Assembly (NCBI RefSeq): GCF_958979055.1
Contig: NC_084894.1
Coordinates: 26,186,116-26,250,115 of the forward strand
Origin: Alnus glutinosa
Taxonomy: Eukaryota; Streptophyta; Magnoliopsida; Fagales; Betulaceae
DNA length: 64,000 bases
Direction of reading: 5' to 3'
A model generated the notes under the pieces. That model was given only the letters and a program-made list of their open reading frames with translations, was not told the DNA's origin and ran no database searches. A program made the translations under genes and the position numbers. Position 1 is the first letter of the stretch. The number at the start of each line of letters is the position of its first letter. Of this stretch, positions 34,626 to 47,524 are shown piece by piece.

Positions 34626-35718
34626 CTAAGATTTCCTATCATTATGAACTACTAGATTTTATTGCACCCCCGTGTCTGTCTCTCGTTTCTGCCCAGAGCC
34701 CCCCAAAAAAAGAATATGTTGTTGCCGGGGGAGGGAGGCCCCCCCCCCCCCCCCCCCCCCCCCGGCTCGTTTGTGTTCCTTAGTCCATGTGGACTAAGGT
34801 TTTTGCTCTCCTCCCTAAGTTTTCTCAGTGGAGGCTTGACTTCTCCCAGCCTTTTGGACTGTGGAGGTGTTGTTCCCCCCGGTAGAGCCGGTGGTGGTTG
34901 TCTTTCCCCTAGCCTTTCGAGGCTATGGTGGCTTTTTCTTGTGTTTTGTTTATTTTTGCTTCTCTTTTCTTTTCGTCTCAGGCAGGAATGCTAAATCAAG
35001 GTGTCCCGCTTGGAATGTGGTGGCTGTTCGTGTTTTTCAACGGCAGTTATGGCCTTTTCTTCAACGATTTTTCTTCGACTTTTGGTGCCAGATCTACTCA
35101 ATCCCGTTGCTTTCTCAAAGACACGCGCCCCTCAGCCGCGTTCCCCGACGTCGTCCGCTCCTTCTGCCGGAAGCCCTGGTCACGCCGGTCGTCAGAGTCC
35201 GGCGTGTGGCCTGCACGCGCCAGAGAGCTCTTTGCTCTTTGGCGCGCGTGACAACCACGCTCCGCTTTTTTCTGGCCGGGCACGGTGGGGCTGGGGGCTA
35301 CGGTGGCTGATCTACGGCTGGGTGGCATCGGTGACGGCGCGTGTGGGTCACGCACCGCCGTCTCCGGCGGTTTCAGCCCCTGCTTCTACTGCTGGCAGCT
35401 TGATTTTGTGGCTTCTGTCTGTTTGTGTAGTTTATTCCCTTGTTTCTTCATGTACAGTCTGTTTGTGTATTAATCAGATTTTATTGGAATTTTAGTTGGC
35501 TCGATGCTAGACTGGCCCTCTTTTATTTGAGAGTGAGCGTAAATGTAAGAGAGGCTCAAATGTAATTCTGGTAAGGTCTGATGTTTCTGCGCATGCAACT
35601 GTTTTTAAGTCAGATCCTTCTGGCTTAGAGTTTAAGGGGTCTTGTCCTTTTACTCATGATGTACTTTGCAGATTTGATAATAGTACATGCTATTTGTTCG
35701 AAAAAAAAAAAAAAAAAA
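34626..35718 (+). mobile_element. Poly-A retroposon (LINE-like, non-autonomous) with 17 bp target duplication
   Basis: Flanked by perfect direct repeats ATACAAGTTCCTTTTAC (34,609-34,625 and 35,719-35,735). Unit B has the single empty site at 41,185-41,201. The insert ends TTGTTCG followed by about 19 A, showing target-primed insertion on the plus strand. It is about 1.1 kb, GC-rich in the middle (CACGCGCC, GGCGCGCGTGAC), and shows no reverse transcriptase, so it is a LINE derivative or other poly-A retroposon mobilised in trans. It contains a run of 25 C at 34,739-34,763. Confidence 0.85.
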
Positions 35719-36000
35719 ATACAAGTTCCTTTTACTTTCTCTCTCTTCATGACTTGGCAATGATAATTTCGATCACTATCTTCCATTCACGTTGAGTGTG
35801 ACAGAAACTAACAATCAACATTATCTATGTACGTAATGTAACCCAAAATTAATTATTTTACTTTATCTCTTCACTAGCTACTTGCTCATACTTGACTTTT
35901 AACATAATTCATCCCCAACTGTGAGCAGCATCATGAGCGACATGCCTACCAATCATATCGAACGTTATACGTACATTTGATTTTATATATATATATATAT

Positions 36001-36184
36001 AAATAATGATTCAATGCCACCTAAATATACAACTTTTCACCACCTGGTTTATGTGACAAGGTGGTCCCCCACAACTTTTTGAGTTTTTTTTATTTTTTTA
36101 AAATAAATTAAAGTGGGGGACCACCTTGCCACATAGACAAGGTGGTGAAAAGTTGTATATTTAGGTGGTAGTGAATCACTACTC
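36001..36184. mobile_element. Hairpin MITE, family ATGATTCA (copy 1)
   Basis: The arms AATGCCACCTAAATATACAA and TTGTATATTTAGGTGGTAGT are inverted copies. Inner arms continue as CTTTTCACCACCT and AAGGTGGTCCCCCAC/GTGGGGGACCACCTT, so nearly the whole 184 bp folds back. It lies in an (AT)n tract, so the target duplication (TATATATAT) cannot be told from the background. Absent at the matching place in unit B (about 48,200). Confidence 0.85.
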
Positions 36185-38071
36185 TATATATATATACGTA
36201 CATTTGATATTGATCTTTGATTAGCATTGCATATGTGTGACTGTTCAGAGTAATTACGATTAATCTGAATTAATCAAGCATGTTAAAATTAAAATATAAA
36301 ACGTCACGTGACATAAGAAAAGCATATATATATAAAAGAAAGAGAGATAAAGATTTGAAATCTACCTACGTCCACTGCGGCTAATACCCAATTACGTACT
36401 AGGGCTATATTGTATTTATATTGAAAATCGTCTAATATTGTATTCTATTAGTTTGTGTTTATAGTGAAGGAAAGGCGTGACAATCAAGGCAAGGTGTAAA
36501 AAGCAAGACAATATGTACCAGACAAAGTAAAATGAAAATTTGGCTTTTACGTGTGGTAAAAAAAAAAAATTAGAGATATTATTAATTTTTTACACCACCT
36601 AAATCAAATCCAAAGAAATGTATGTGCTACTAATTAAGACAACCTAATAAAGAATATATAAATGTATTCTTTTAAAAGCATCCTCAACGAAATCATTTGA
36701 AGCGGCCTACATGCATTCCACATAATTATATTATATATTAATATATTATATTGTATTAAAAGATTTTTTTTATTAATTAAAATATAATTTTGAGTAATTA
36801 AAATTCAAGTGTAATTATTAAGATGAAAGATTGTCTTCTTTGGGATTTCATCAAAAGTTGTCTCCCTTGATAAAATGAAGCAACTTTAGATTGATGATGA
36901 GGGTTTTGGCCTATTTAGAAATAAGTATGTAGTTCTTCATTAATCACAACTTCAACATGAAAATAAGATAGGCTAAAAACTCTATCAATCACTCTTCAAT
37001 TAGACATATTGTGAGGATTCTAAGACTCTACAAATTCAGAAACGTGCAATCATGTCTTTCAGTTAAGCTAGTAGTATTTGAACAACAATGGTCGGAGCTA
37101 AGCGTTTTTGTAATTAACTTTAATGTTCACATTTTAATCTTCTCACAAATTCTTATAATTACTTCATCCATAATTTTATTTCTTTTCAGTCATCAATAGT
37201 GCTCTCAAAAATAGTCGAAAGGATAAGCTTGCATATTTATCATTCTCAATATTGACAAACTAAGCTAAGACACCATTATTATTCGCAGTTAGAATTCAGA
37301 ATATATTCAGAATATATTATGAATATATAATATTATTGATTTATATTTTCTAGTCTAGGTCGATTTGTGTTTCCTTGTATAAGTCGATTTAAATTTACTT
37401 GTATAGGTCGAATGATTCAATTATAAATAAGGACATATGTATTGTAAATAATCAAGTTATTAAGTACAATTAATGTAATTATTTGGACTTTACCATATGG
37501 ATATAGGACATAGACCGAACCGCACGTAAATTCTACCTTTTTTTATTTTTTTATCTCTTGCTTCCACTATTATTCTATTTTAGATTTATACATAAATCTC
37601 AACAACTGCAACGTAGAAAATTGTGACATTGTGGTTGATACGAGAAAAGAATTAATTATAAGCAACTTTGAAGGGTAGGCCACACTGGCTTATACTCCAA
37701 GAGATATATTAAGAAACGGTGCTTTCCTCACATCAATTAGGTCATTGAAAATGAAACAAATCCAGTCAAATTAATTAGAAGATTGGATGAGATAGTGTGT
37801 GAATTACGTCGATGAAAATCACTCGACAATTTAGATGCTTAATTTTTTGCATAGGAGATTTAAAGTTGGCCATAAAAAGGTCGCAAAATATTTATTTTTA
37901 AACCAGCATTCGACATTTGATCAAGTCCACTGGCTAGGATAGATGAAATTGATCGAATACATGTGGCTTATGTCGTCAATGAAAAGCACCGTACCTGACA
38001 ATTTACTGATATAGAGTCCGTTTCGCCATACGATTGCGATTACGCAAGTTAAAAATGTGTTTTTAAATAAA

Positions 38072-38225
38072 GAATAATGATTCAATGTCACCCAAATATA
38101 CAACTTTTCACCACCTTGCCTATGTGGTAAGGTGGTCCCTCACTACTTTTTAAATTTTTTTATTTTTTAAAAATAAATTAAGGTGGTGAAAAGTTGTATA
38201 TTTAGGTGGTAGTGAATCATTACTC
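38072..38225. mobile_element. Hairpin MITE, family ATGATTCA (copy 2)
   Basis: Same ends as copy 1 (GAATAATGATTCAATGTCAC and AGTGAATCATTACTC), but the right half of the inner hairpin is deleted. Flanked by perfect 9 bp direct repeats TTAAATAAA (38,063-38,071 and 38,226-38,234). Unit B has the empty site TTAAACAAA at 50,600-50,608. A 9 bp duplication points to the Mutator superfamily. Confidence 0.9.
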
Positions 38226-38294
38226 TTAAATAAAATTGTGGAAAGCATCTCATTTAGAAATGTGTTTTTAAAAAAATGATGGTTTGAAAATGTG

Positions 38295-38297
<3 letters not shown>

Positions 38298-38388
<91 letters not shown>
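38298..38388. repeat. (AT)n microsatellite
   Basis: About 45 AT dinucleotides in unit A only; the colinear place in unit B (about 50,670) has a few bases of AT. Confidence 0.95.
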
Positions 38389-38392
<4 letters not shown>

Positions 38393-39416
38393 AAATGTAT
38401 GATTGTAAAGGTTAAACTGTTCTTTTAAATGTCAAATTATAATTTTACTAAATATTTAAGTGTGTTTTTAAAAATTGAATTATATATTTGCAAAACCACA
38501 AATTTTAAAATCAATATTTTTTAAATTCTACATTTTAAAACCGCAAAACTGACCGGCCCTCAAATACAACCATTTTTGCATAAGAGATTTAAAATTGGCC
38601 ATAAAAAGGTTGCAAATGATCTTGACCAAGTCCCTTAGGAAAGAATTTTTTTCTTGTTTTCTTTCCCCGTTGATGACTACTCCCAATGATATTTTAAGAA
38701 ACCAATATAATGGTGATCGAGTGGTCCCAAAAAAAAAATCTTCAATTAGTTGGATAAGTACCAAGTGAGAGTTCGACTCCCACAATAAGAATCTTTAAAC
38801 CTGAATAGTATTTGTTGCTTTGGTTTTTTCTGATGTTCTGATGGAGCTTCTGTCTTTCTCACTCTAGACCCTTCTTATATAATTTCCAATGGATAGGTGT
38901 TACCATGCAAGGTACGTCACAGTTGCTACCATGGTCTTGCTACTGACCAGGTTGCTCCCTTTGCCTTTTTTAATTAAAAAAAAAAAAAAACATAATTTGC
39001 TGCATTCAAGTTCAACCATGGTATAGCGTTTGCTGCATTTATCAACAGATAGATACTACTATGGTTACGCCTAGGTCTCGCCACTCAGATGCCTCCTCTG
39101 GTTTTTGATTAAAAATAAAAAATAAAAAAAATAAAACCCACAAAACAAAGATAATTTGCTGTATTCAAGTTCAACCTGGTATAGCTAGCGTACCCCGGCC
39201 CGTGTGTGGTCAAATTAGAAGATTGCTTCACATCCATTTGGGTCACTGAAAATATATGCTAGCTACCAACAGATCGAATTCGTTCAATGAAAGAACAGAA
39301 CCACTAAACTACAACCATTGATTTCTACGTAAAATATTTAAAATTGGCAACAAAAGTGTCGCAATTATTTCTTAAAACCCAGTACGTGCATATTTGACCA
39401 AGTCCACTAGGATAGA

Positions 39417-39447
<31 letters not shown>

Positions 39448-41257
39448 TTTTAAATAAAAAATAAAAAAAAAAATCCTAAGACTAATTAATTGAAAAAACT
39501 AACATGATTAATTTGGCAGGTTCAAGTTCAATCCGGTATAGCGTAGCTTGTGGGTGGGGGGTGTTAAAAGTATTAATTAATTAAAAGATTAAAATCACTA
39601 TTTTTTTATTGGTTTAAATTTTTAAGATAACCAATAATTTAACATGATACCAGGAAAAAAAAAGATTGTTATCAAAAAAAAAAAAAAAAAAAAAAAAGGA
39701 AAAAAAAAGAGATTAATTTACCTAAATTAAGGAATTTGATTACATGAAATTATTCAAATTATCGTCTGTAAAATTCTATATATAAATAGAACCAATAAGA
39801 GCAAAAGGTACATATATATACAATAAACCTGTATACATAACATACGACAAGAAGACTAGTTAAAGGTAAAAGCATAATAATTAACTTTGCTGCATTTAGT
39901 AACTATAAATATCAAATTCTCCTACGTACAACTGGAGATCTCATGCATGCAATTAGATGACGTCAAGAATGTGAGCCACTTGTTACAAATTGTTTAATTT
40001 GGCCCTTCTTTCGGCATTTGACATGGGCTGATTGTATTCAATAGTTACTTTGTGGAGCTAGCTAGGGAAAGATAAAAGAGTGGACAATTTTTGTAACGTT
40101 CAGATTTAATTCTAATGTCAATCCGGAAGACCTTAATGATATAATTTTCAAGAGTACATAATTACTCTTCTCCAATTTCTTTTAAAATTGTTGGCTCACT
40201 TGCTATATGTGTAGCATTTTCCCTTGGAATTAATGGGAATCTTACTAGGGTGAGCTGCTGATCATAAACTATATATAAGTGTACTTTGCACTCCACACGT
40301 ACGCATCGTCGCAGTATGTCGCGCGTATACTTAACTTGCACGAGCCACATGCCTGTTAATTATTTGTGTGAAATCTGATTTAGTTTTTGAACCTTTACAA
40401 CTGCACTTCTAATATTCATATTTTGGTTCCAATTTTAAATTAAGGTCGAGATGTTGAACAATATTATATACTCGTAACTTCATATGTATACCCCTATTAT
40501 TATGGGCTCCCCAATTGTGACATGGGCTTTAGCTACATGATCATATGTTTTATGAAATTTCACGATATGTTTGAATGCATGGTTTATGGCTGCCTTACAG
40601 TAATTCAGGCAAAGGCTTTATATTTGGTAATAAATTAAATAATTACCTTAGGCATCCTAAATTCACTGTATGATGTATAGATGCATCACATTGGATCCCT
40701 TTCACCCGAGCATATGCCCCCAAATCATCTAGTTATACATAGGAAAGAGCATCTCTATCTTACACACATAAAATAATAATAATAAAAAAAAAAATTTAAA
40801 AAAAACAAAACAAAGAAAAGAAAAGAAAAGAGAGAAAAAAGTGATGCATCACATTGAAATTTACGCCTTTCAAACATTCCACCCAAAGGAAAGCAAGTAA
40901 TTAATAAGCACGCGGTTGCATTTTATTCTGGCTCCTTTGTACCTTTTGCGTGGACCTTTGAAGATAAAAGGGACCCTCATCACACGTATACACATTCTTC
41001 TCCTTCCACTCTTTCTATTATAGTTTCTCTAAGACACCCTATTAACTTAAGTATCGATCAGAGGATTCTCGACGGCCGGTTCCCCCTCTATCCAACGTCA
41101 CTTTGATAGCTTTCTTTTATTTTGTAGGAACTCTATCACAGTTCTAACCATCTACAAATATGCTTCAACATTTATATATATCTAATACAAGTTCCTTTTA
41201 CTTTTTCTCTCTTCATGACTTGACAATGATAATTTCGATCACTGCCTTCCATTCACG

Positions 41258-42301
41258 TTTTTTTTTTTTTTTTTTTTTTTCTATTCAAACATGGGAAAGG
41301 GGGAGGGGATCAAACTACAATTACAATCCAACCGAACCACAACGGAAAAGGCAGCAAAATACAAACACAAACAAGTACCAGTGGGCAATGGTAATCATGC
41401 ATCTATGGTTTCAAAAAAACCATAAACGAGTCGGGCCTTTCCTGGGGCCGCACTAGACGGTTTTAAACAAAAGGACTCAAAGAGCCCCAACCAAGAAAAA
41501 CAACAACCACCGGAAGATGGATGTTGCTGAAAAACCACTGCCAAAGACCGGAGAGGATCCGTTGGTGAAGAACGAAACCCAGCAATAATCTCCTCTAACA
41601 GATCAGCTTTCAAAGAAACTGTGAGATTATAACCCAAGCCACATAACAAAAGCAACAAAACACAAACAAAAGTACAGAAAGAACCCACAAAAGTGTGGGA
41701 GATCAACAGAAATACAACAAAACAGTAGCAGCAGCGGTGGAGGAGAAGCTCGCACGGAGATGGACAACCTACTACGCGTCGGCGCGTGAAACCCACGCGC
41801 CAGTGAGTAAGATCTACTCGCAGGCGCGTGGGGGATACACTTCGGCGCGTGCAAGCCGGATGGAGACGAGATCGGTGTCGGATGGAAGCGGTGAAGCCGA
41901 GGAGCACGGTGGTATGGTACGTTTGAGGGAGGGACTTCCAGAAATTGACAGATATGAGTTTGAAAAACCCAAATCCAAAAATTTCAAGAAGAAGTCGGAT
42001 CTGCCAAAGGGAACGGTTGAGGGAAGCAAAATCCAACAAGACCGTGAAAGAGGAGCCGATGATGCTATTATTGAAAGGGAAAACCTCAAAAGAGGTAAAT
42101 AAGGCCTCAAAAGAAGCAGGTAGGGCCTTCAAGAAGGCAGGTGGAGCCTCGGAGGAGGCTGGAAAGGGAGGGGGAAGTAGGAAAATGGAAGAGAGGGGGA
42201 AAGGGGAGGAGGAGGTTGTGAAGTGCACAACCTCTCCAGTGAAATCTAGTGAAATTTTATTTCTCTCCGTTCTCTCTCCTGTTCCTAAAGCAAGCTTCTC
42301 T
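41258..42301 (-). mobile_element. Poly-A retroposon in minus orientation
   Basis: The poly-A tail appears as T at 41,258-41,280. The 3' end reads TTGATCCCCTCCCCCTTTCC then CATGTTTGAATAG on the minus strand and is shared with the shorter copy at 56,549-56,796. About 1.04 kb, GC-rich with repeated GGCGCGTG words, no reverse transcriptase. The unit A empty site at about 35,795 shows no clean target duplication and a loss of about five bases at the 5' junction. A 340-codon minus frame runs across it into the neighbouring LTR and is not a gene. The 5' end lies directly beside the 5' target repeat of the gypsy element. Confidence 0.75.
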
Positions 42302-42308
42302 GTGACAG

Positions 42309-42796
42309 TGCCACAGTGCGTTGGTGATTGTGGGCTAAACGGAACTGTGAAGTCAAGAACTGGAGATATGTGAAGAAGAAGATAGAAGTGGAGTAAGATG
42401 GGCGTGCATAAAGCCACGTGGCTGAAAATGGGTGGAGCTATTTTGGTGTTAGGCAGTTAGGAGTCTAGCTAGGTGTCTAAACGGTGCGTTGAGGGTAGTA
42501 AGTCCTGTGGCGTTTTATCCCTTTAATATGTCGTTTCATACTATTGTCGTTTTTACTATTAGTGGTGCGTTTTGGGCCTGAGCTGCTTTAGGGATGTATA
42601 TAACCCTCAGCTAGCACAGTAGCCGGCAGCTTTTGAATTGTATTCAGCAGACACTTGGAGGTTTTGGCATCCTCGAAATTGCCGAAGTTTATGTTATCAG
42701 TTTTAATGAATTAATCCTCTATATTTCCTTTTCTCCAATTTTCTATTCCTCTCCATTTCTGCTCTAAATTCCCATTTAACCAGAAAACGTGTTACA
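42309..42796 (+). repeat. 5' LTR of the gypsy element
   Basis: 488 bp. Contains a TATA-like GATGTATATAACCC near 42,593 about 200 bp before its end, marking the likely transcription start. Followed at once by AA and the primer binding site. Confidence 0.95.
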
Positions 42797-42844
42797 AATT
42801 GGTATCAGAGCCTCTGATCCCACCGCCACTCTGATTTCCTGTCT

Positions 42845-45800
42845 ATGAGAACCCGCTCCACCACCATGGCTGAAGGAAACCAAGCACGCTCTCTACTAGA
42901 TGCCGTTACCCATGACCAATTAACAGGAGCCTTGCAAACCCACAGTGCTCATCAGACTGACTGGAACAACAGGACTGCTGACCAGATCCAGAATTTGCAA
43001 ACAGATATGTTAAAACTGCAGAAAAATCAGGAGGATATGAAGCTCCATGCCGAGACTCAATTTCAGCGAATTCAGGATATGATTTCTGGAATCCCTGGGT
43101 GCAAGATACGGGGTAAGGAGAAGGAAACAATTCCCCAGTTGCCCACTCAACCTTTCGATCTACCTCCCATTTTCGGTGGGGGTGAAGGTTCCGGAGGAGG
43201 AGAGGGAATCTTAAAACCGAAATCAGTTCGGTTGGACTTTCCCCGATTCGATGGGGACGACCCAGAAACGTGGTGCTGCCGAGCGGAGCAATTTTTTGAG
43301 CTCTACAATACACCAGCCGAGCAACGGTTGTCTATCACTTCCTTCCATATGGACGGAAGAGCATTAGTCTGGTTCAGGGAGATGCGTGCCAGTAATTTGG
43401 TCACTACGTGGCCCGAATTCATCAGATCCATGCAGGTTCGTTTTGGTCGTGGGTCATACGACGACCCTATGGAGAAGTTGTCGAAGCTGAAACAAGAAGG
43501 ACCGCTGGATGATTATAAAACGCGATTCGACACCCTAGCCCTGAAGGTTCAAGACCTGCCGGAGTCACATAAGTTGAGCTGTTTCCTTGGAGGCCTCAAG
43601 GATGACATTCGGCTTCCGGTGCGAATGTTCAATCCCAAAACATTGGTGGACGCCTACTCGTTAGCACGAATGCAGGACGAATGTTTGCATAATTTCAGGA
43701 GGTACTCTAGACCTTCCCTTACTTCTGGTAACTACCAACACTCTAGTCAAGGACTAAGTGTTAATCTGCCCGTTGGGTTTGGTCAACCTAATCTGGTTCC
43801 AGGATCGATTCAGACCTCCTATCCGAGTCAATCCAAACAGAGTTTCCATGCCCAGTCGGGGAATGGCCCACCTGGCAAGGAGGGACTCAAACCGAGCCAA
43901 GCTCTGGTTCCGGTTCAAAAAATCACACAGGCCCAGGCGGAGGAGAGGAGGCGCAAGGGGTTGTGCTATTCCTGCGACTCGAAGTGGACACGGGGTCATG
44001 TCTGTGCAGTACCGAAACTGTTTCTAATAAAAGCGGTTGTGGAAGAGGCTAGTGACCAATCTAAAGACCTTGATAAGGGTGAAGAAGACCCGGGTGAATT
44101 TTTTTTAGAGGAATTTCCGGAAATATCTTTGAATGCCATAACAGGGGCCCCCAGCCCGCGCACTATGCGGATTATTGGAATCTTGAAGCATCATTCGGTA
44201 GTCATCTTAATCGACTCGGGGAGCACGCACAATTTTGTAGATACAAAATTAGCAGCCTCGCTTGGTATCCGACCATCGATTCAAGATGAAATACGGGTGA
44301 AAATCGCTAATGGGGATGAAATTCCTAGCCCGGGACGTTGTAAGGAAGTGGAGGTTAAAATGCAGGGGTATACTTTTCGTACTGAACTGTTCTTCCTGCC
44401 ATTAGCCGGCTGTGATGCAGTGTTGGGAATTCAGTGGCTTCGAACATTAGGGCCCATTCTGTGGGATTTCAAGGAATTGAAAATGGAGTTCCAGTACGAA
44501 GGGGTCCGCTGTCTGCTACAAGGGCTGAAGCAAGGTCCGCCAGTGTGCCTAGAAGGGGGTGACAACTTCCGGCTTCCTAAACATGAACGAAAGGGTGTGG
44601 TTTTACAGTTGATGGACAGCACCACAAATGACTTACAGTCGAAGGGAAGCTCAGCTAAGACCAGCCAGCTGACTGTGCCACCACCAGTGGCCGAAGTCCT
44701 CCATCAATTTGAAGATGTTTTCCAAGAGCCCCAGGGACTACCTCCACGACGTGTACTTGATCATGCCATTACCTTGCAGGAAGGGGCACAGCCGGTTTCA
44801 GTTCGTCCATACCGCTACCCCTTTTACCAAAAGGAAGAAATTGAGAGAATAGTCCAGGAATTGCTGCAATCAGGAGTTATTCAGCATAGTCATAGCCCAT
44901 TTTCCTCCCCGGTGCTGCTGGTACGCAAAGCGGATGGCACGTGGCGCATGTGCATGGACTACAGGGCTCTAAATAAGGTAACCATCAAAGACAAGTTCCC
45001 TATTCCAGTAGTAGATGAGCTTCTAGATGAGCTTTGGGGAGCCAAAATTTTTTCTAAGCTAGACTTACGCTCTGGCTACCATCAAATTCGGGTTGTAGAT
45101 TCAGACGTCCCTAAAACTGCCTTTCGCACTCATGAGGGCCACTACGAGTTCTTAGTTATGCCCTTCGGGCTAACTAATGCGCCCTCCACATTTCAGAACC
45201 TCATGAACCAGATATTCCGACCTTTCTTGAGGAAATTCATTTTAGTCTTTTTTGATGACATCTTGATTTATAGTAAGGACCTCGACACCCACATCACTCA
45301 TTTATCCCTCGCACTGGACACCTTAAGGCGGAATCAATTATTTGCTAAGTTGTCTAAGTGTCGGTTTGGGTGTTCGGAGGTGGATTATTTGGGCCACATT
45401 GTCTCGGAGCAGGGGGTCTCGGCTGACCCGGAAAAAATCAAGGCAATGGTGGATTGGCCTTTCCCTAAGACCCTTAAGGCACTGCGGGGTTTCCTAGGGT
45501 TGACAGGCTACTACCGTAAATTTATAAAGGGTTATGGGTCACTAGCTGCCCCTCTCACTTCTCTACTTAAAAAGAACTCCTTGGGTTGGACCCCTGCAGC
45601 TCAGAAGGCTTTTGAGGCTCTCAAACTGGCTGTTACTCAAGCCCCTGTCCTAGCATTACCCAACTTCTCCCAACCCTTCTTAATTGAGTGTGATGCAAGT
45701 GGGGTGGGAATTGGGGCTGTTCTTATGCAGGATAACCGGCCTATAGCCTTCCTTAGTCAAGCCCTCAAAGGAAAGGCTTTACACATGTCCACTTACGAGA

Positions 45801-47512
45801 AGGAACTCTTTGCTCTGGTCACCGCTATCCAAAAATGGCGTCCCTACCTGCTGGGGAAACCCTTTGTGGTTCGGACTGACCAACAAAGTCTTAAATTTCT
45901 GCTTGAGCAGAAGGTGGGCACCCCCTTCCAGCAAAGGTGGCTCACTAAACTCTTGGGGTACGACTTTCTAGTGGAATATAAGAAAGGAGTGGAGAACCGC
46001 GTTGCGGATGCCTTATCGAGGAGAGAGATTGATGCAGGTGAAGTCTCGTTAGCCTTACTTTCAATTCCTAATTGCAGCTGGGTGGATGATCTAAAAGCCC
46101 AATATCAAGAAGATGAAATACTTAAAACCTTGTTGGACAAGTGGCAGCAGCATGAGCTGGATACCAATCGATACTCTCTACGGGATGGTCTCCTTCTCTA
46201 CAAAAACAGAATTCTCCTTGGGGGTTCACCTACTTTAAAAGCTCAAGTTTTATCGTATGTGCATAGTGATCCCATGGCCGGGCATTCAGGGTATGACAAG
46301 ACCCTTCAAAGGGCTAAGAGGGACTTTTACTGGAAGGGGATGCGAAGGGATATTAAGAAGTTTATCCGTGAGTGTGACTCTTGTCAGAGGAACAAGTATG
46401 AGAACACCTCACCAGCTGGATTACTCCAGCCACTTCCAATTCCTACCCGGGTCTGGACCGATATCACCATGGATTTTGTTGAGGGATTACCTTTATCTCA
46501 GGGACACTCGATGATCCTAGTGGTGGTGGACAGGTTGTCTAAATACGCCCATTTCACCTCACTGTCACATCCCTACAGTGCCGCTAAAATTGCCCAGTTG
46601 TTCATTGCAAATGTGTTTAAGCTACACGGCATGCCTACTTCCATAATTTCTGACCGAGATCCAACCTTTACAAGTGCATTTTGGAGTGAGTTATTCAGGT
46701 TGCAGGGGACTACATTGAAGTTAAGTACTAGCTATCATCCACAAACGGATGGACAGACAGAGATCGTCAACAAGTGCCTAGAGAACTACCTAAGGTGTTT
46801 TGCTCAAGACACCCCCAAAAACTGGACTTTTTGGTTGCCTTGGGCAGAGTTTTGGTATAACACTACCTGGCATGCATCTATAAAGATGACACCTTTTGAA
46901 GCAGTTTATGGGGTACCCCCACCCCGCCTATTGAGCTACACCCCCGGAACCACCAGGGTAGAGGCTGTGGATGAAGTTCTCCGGAACCGGGAACAAATCC
47001 TCAAACTTTTACAACTCCACATCAAACAGGCCCAACAAAGAATGAAAAGGTATGCGGATCTACGAAGAACAGAGCGGAAATTTGAAATCGGGCAGCAGGT
47101 GTACCTCCGTCTGCAGCCGTACCGCCAATCGACCGTGGCTCATCGCCGGTCCCTGAAGCTAGCTCCACGCTTCTACGGCCCTTTCCTCATCATCCGCAAG
47201 GTGGGCGAAGTCGCCTACGAGCTGGATCTGCCTTCGGACTCCCGGGTACACCCGGTTTTTCATGTGTCCCAACTGAAGCTGAAATTGGGATCCTCCACCT
47301 CGGCTTTGCCTCAGCTTCCCCCCGTCGACTCTAATGGGGTTTTTCGACCTGAACCCGCAGCAGTCCTGGACCGTCGCTCTCGGCCATGGAATAACCGGCC
47401 TCTCATCGAGTTGCTGATCCGCTGGGAAGGCCAGTCCGCCGACGACGCCACTTGGGAAGAATTTCACGGCCTCCGAGATGCCTATCCACACCTTGTGGGC
47501 AAGGTGTTTTGA
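42845..47512 (+). CDS. Gag-pol polyprotein of the gypsy element
   Basis: A single uninterrupted frame of 1,555 residues. Parts in order: gag, with a zinc-knuckle-like [14 protein letters not shown] (about residue 375); aspartic protease with [12 protein letters not shown] (about 455); reverse transcriptase with [18 protein letters not shown] and FFDDILIYS; RNase H with [13 protein letters not shown]; integrase with an HHCC zinc finger ending CDSCQRNK and the DFVEGLP core; and a C-terminal chromodomain-like end including [17 protein letters not shown], which marks chromoviruses. Gag and pol share one frame, as in many plant chromoviruses. It is a mobile-element protein, not a host gene. Clade (Tekay or Reina type) is not settled. 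Confidence 0.95.
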   Translation: MRTRSTTMAEGNQARSLLDAVTHDQLTGALQTHSAHQTDWNNRTADQIQNLQTDMLKLQKNQEDMKLHAETQFQRIQDMISGIPGCKIRGKEKETIPQLPTQPFDLPPIFGGGEGSGGGEGILKPKSVRLDFPRFDGDDPETWCCRAEQFFELYNTPAEQRLSITSFHMDGRALVWFREMRASNLVTTWPEFIRSMQVRFGRGSYDDPMEKLSKLKQEGPLDDYKTRFDTLALKVQDLPESHKLSCFLGGLKDDIRLPVRMFNPKTLVDAYSLARMQDECLHNFRRYSRPSLTSGNYQHSSQGLSVNLPVGFGQPNLVPGSIQTSYPSQSKQSFHAQSGNGPPGKEGLKPSQALVPVQKITQAQAEERRRKGLCYSCDSKWTRGHVCAVPKLFLIKAVVEEASDQSKDLDKGEEDPGEFFLEEFPEISLNAITGAPSPRTMRIIGILKHHSVVILIDSGSTHNFVDTKLAASLGIRPSIQDEIRVKIANGDEIPSPGRCKEVEVKMQGYTFRTELFFLPLAGCDAVLGIQWLRTLGPILWDFKELKMEFQYEGVRCLLQGLKQGPPVCLEGGDNFRLPKHERKGVVLQLMDSTTNDLQSKGSSAKTSQLTVPPPVAEVLHQFEDVFQEPQGLPPRRVLDHAITLQEGAQPVSVRPYRYPFYQKEEIERIVQELLQSGVIQHSHSPFSSPVLLVRKADGTWRMCMDYRALNKVTIKDKFPIPVVDELLDELWGAKIFSKLDLRSGYHQIRVVDSDVPKTAFRTHEGHYEFLVMPFGLTNAPSTFQNLMNQIFRPFLRKFILVFFDDILIYSKDLDTHITHLSLALDTLRRNQLFAKLSKCRFGCSEVDYLGHIVSEQGVSADPEKIKAMVDWPFPKTLKALRGFLGLTGYYRKFIKGYGSLAAPLTSLLKKNSLGWTPAAQKAFEALKLAVTQAPVLALPNFSQPFLIECDASGVGIGAVLMQDNRPIAFLSQALKGKALHMSTYEKELFALVTAIQKWRPYLLGKPFVVRTDQQSLKFLLEQKVGTPFQQRWLTKLLGYDFLVEYKKGVENRVADALSRREIDAGEVSLALLSIPNCSWVDDLKAQYQEDEILKTLLDKWQQHELDTNRYSLRDGLLLYKNRILLGGSPTLKAQVLSYVHSDPMAGHSGYDKTLQRAKRDFYWKGMRRDIKKFIRECDSCQRNKYENTSPAGLLQPLPIPTRVWTDITMDFVEGLPLSQGHSMILVVVDRLSKYAHFTSLSHPYSAAKIAQLFIANVFKLHGMPTSIISDRDPTFTSAFWSELFRLQGTTLKLSTSYHPQTDGQTEIVNKCLENYLRCFAQDTPKNWTFWLPWAEFWYNTTWHASIKMTPFEAVYGVPPPRLLSYTPGTTRVEAVDEVLRNREQILKLLQLHIKQAQQRMKRYADLRRTERKFEIGQQVYLRLQPYRQSTVAHRRSLKLAPRFYGPFLIIRKVGEVAYELDLPSDSRVHPVFHVSQLKLKLGSSTSALPQLPPVDSNGVFRPEPAAVLDRRSRPWNNRPLIELLIRWEGQSADDATWEEFHGLRDAYPHLVGKVF

Positions 47513-47524
47513 AGGGGAGAGTAT

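Larger units (their letters stand above)
33485..39986. repeat. Segmental duplication, unit A
   Basis: Begins TAAATTGTTTAATTTGGCTC just after the laccase stop and runs, colinear with 39,987-52,429, to TTAGATGACGTCAAGAATGT at about 39,972. Fourteen bases of unmatched filler precede unit B. Within A but not B: a poly-A retroposon (34,626-35,718), two related MITEs (36,001-36,184; 38,072-38,225), about 400 bp at 36,360-36,765, and a long (AT)n run at 38,298-38,388. No gene was found in this unit. Bases 33,485-33,700 probably include the laccase 3' UTR. Confidence 0.88.

Noticed and set aside
34662-35495. Several frames of 100-165 codons
   Set aside because: They overlap in different frames inside the GC-rich poly-A retroposon; none resembles a known protein.
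38298-38388. CRISPR-like or origin-like repeat
   Set aside because: It is a plain AT microsatellite in a plant nuclear sequence.
41395-42417. 340-codon minus frame
   Set aside because: It crosses from a retroposon into the gypsy LTR, and its text is repeated at the other LTR; no domain.
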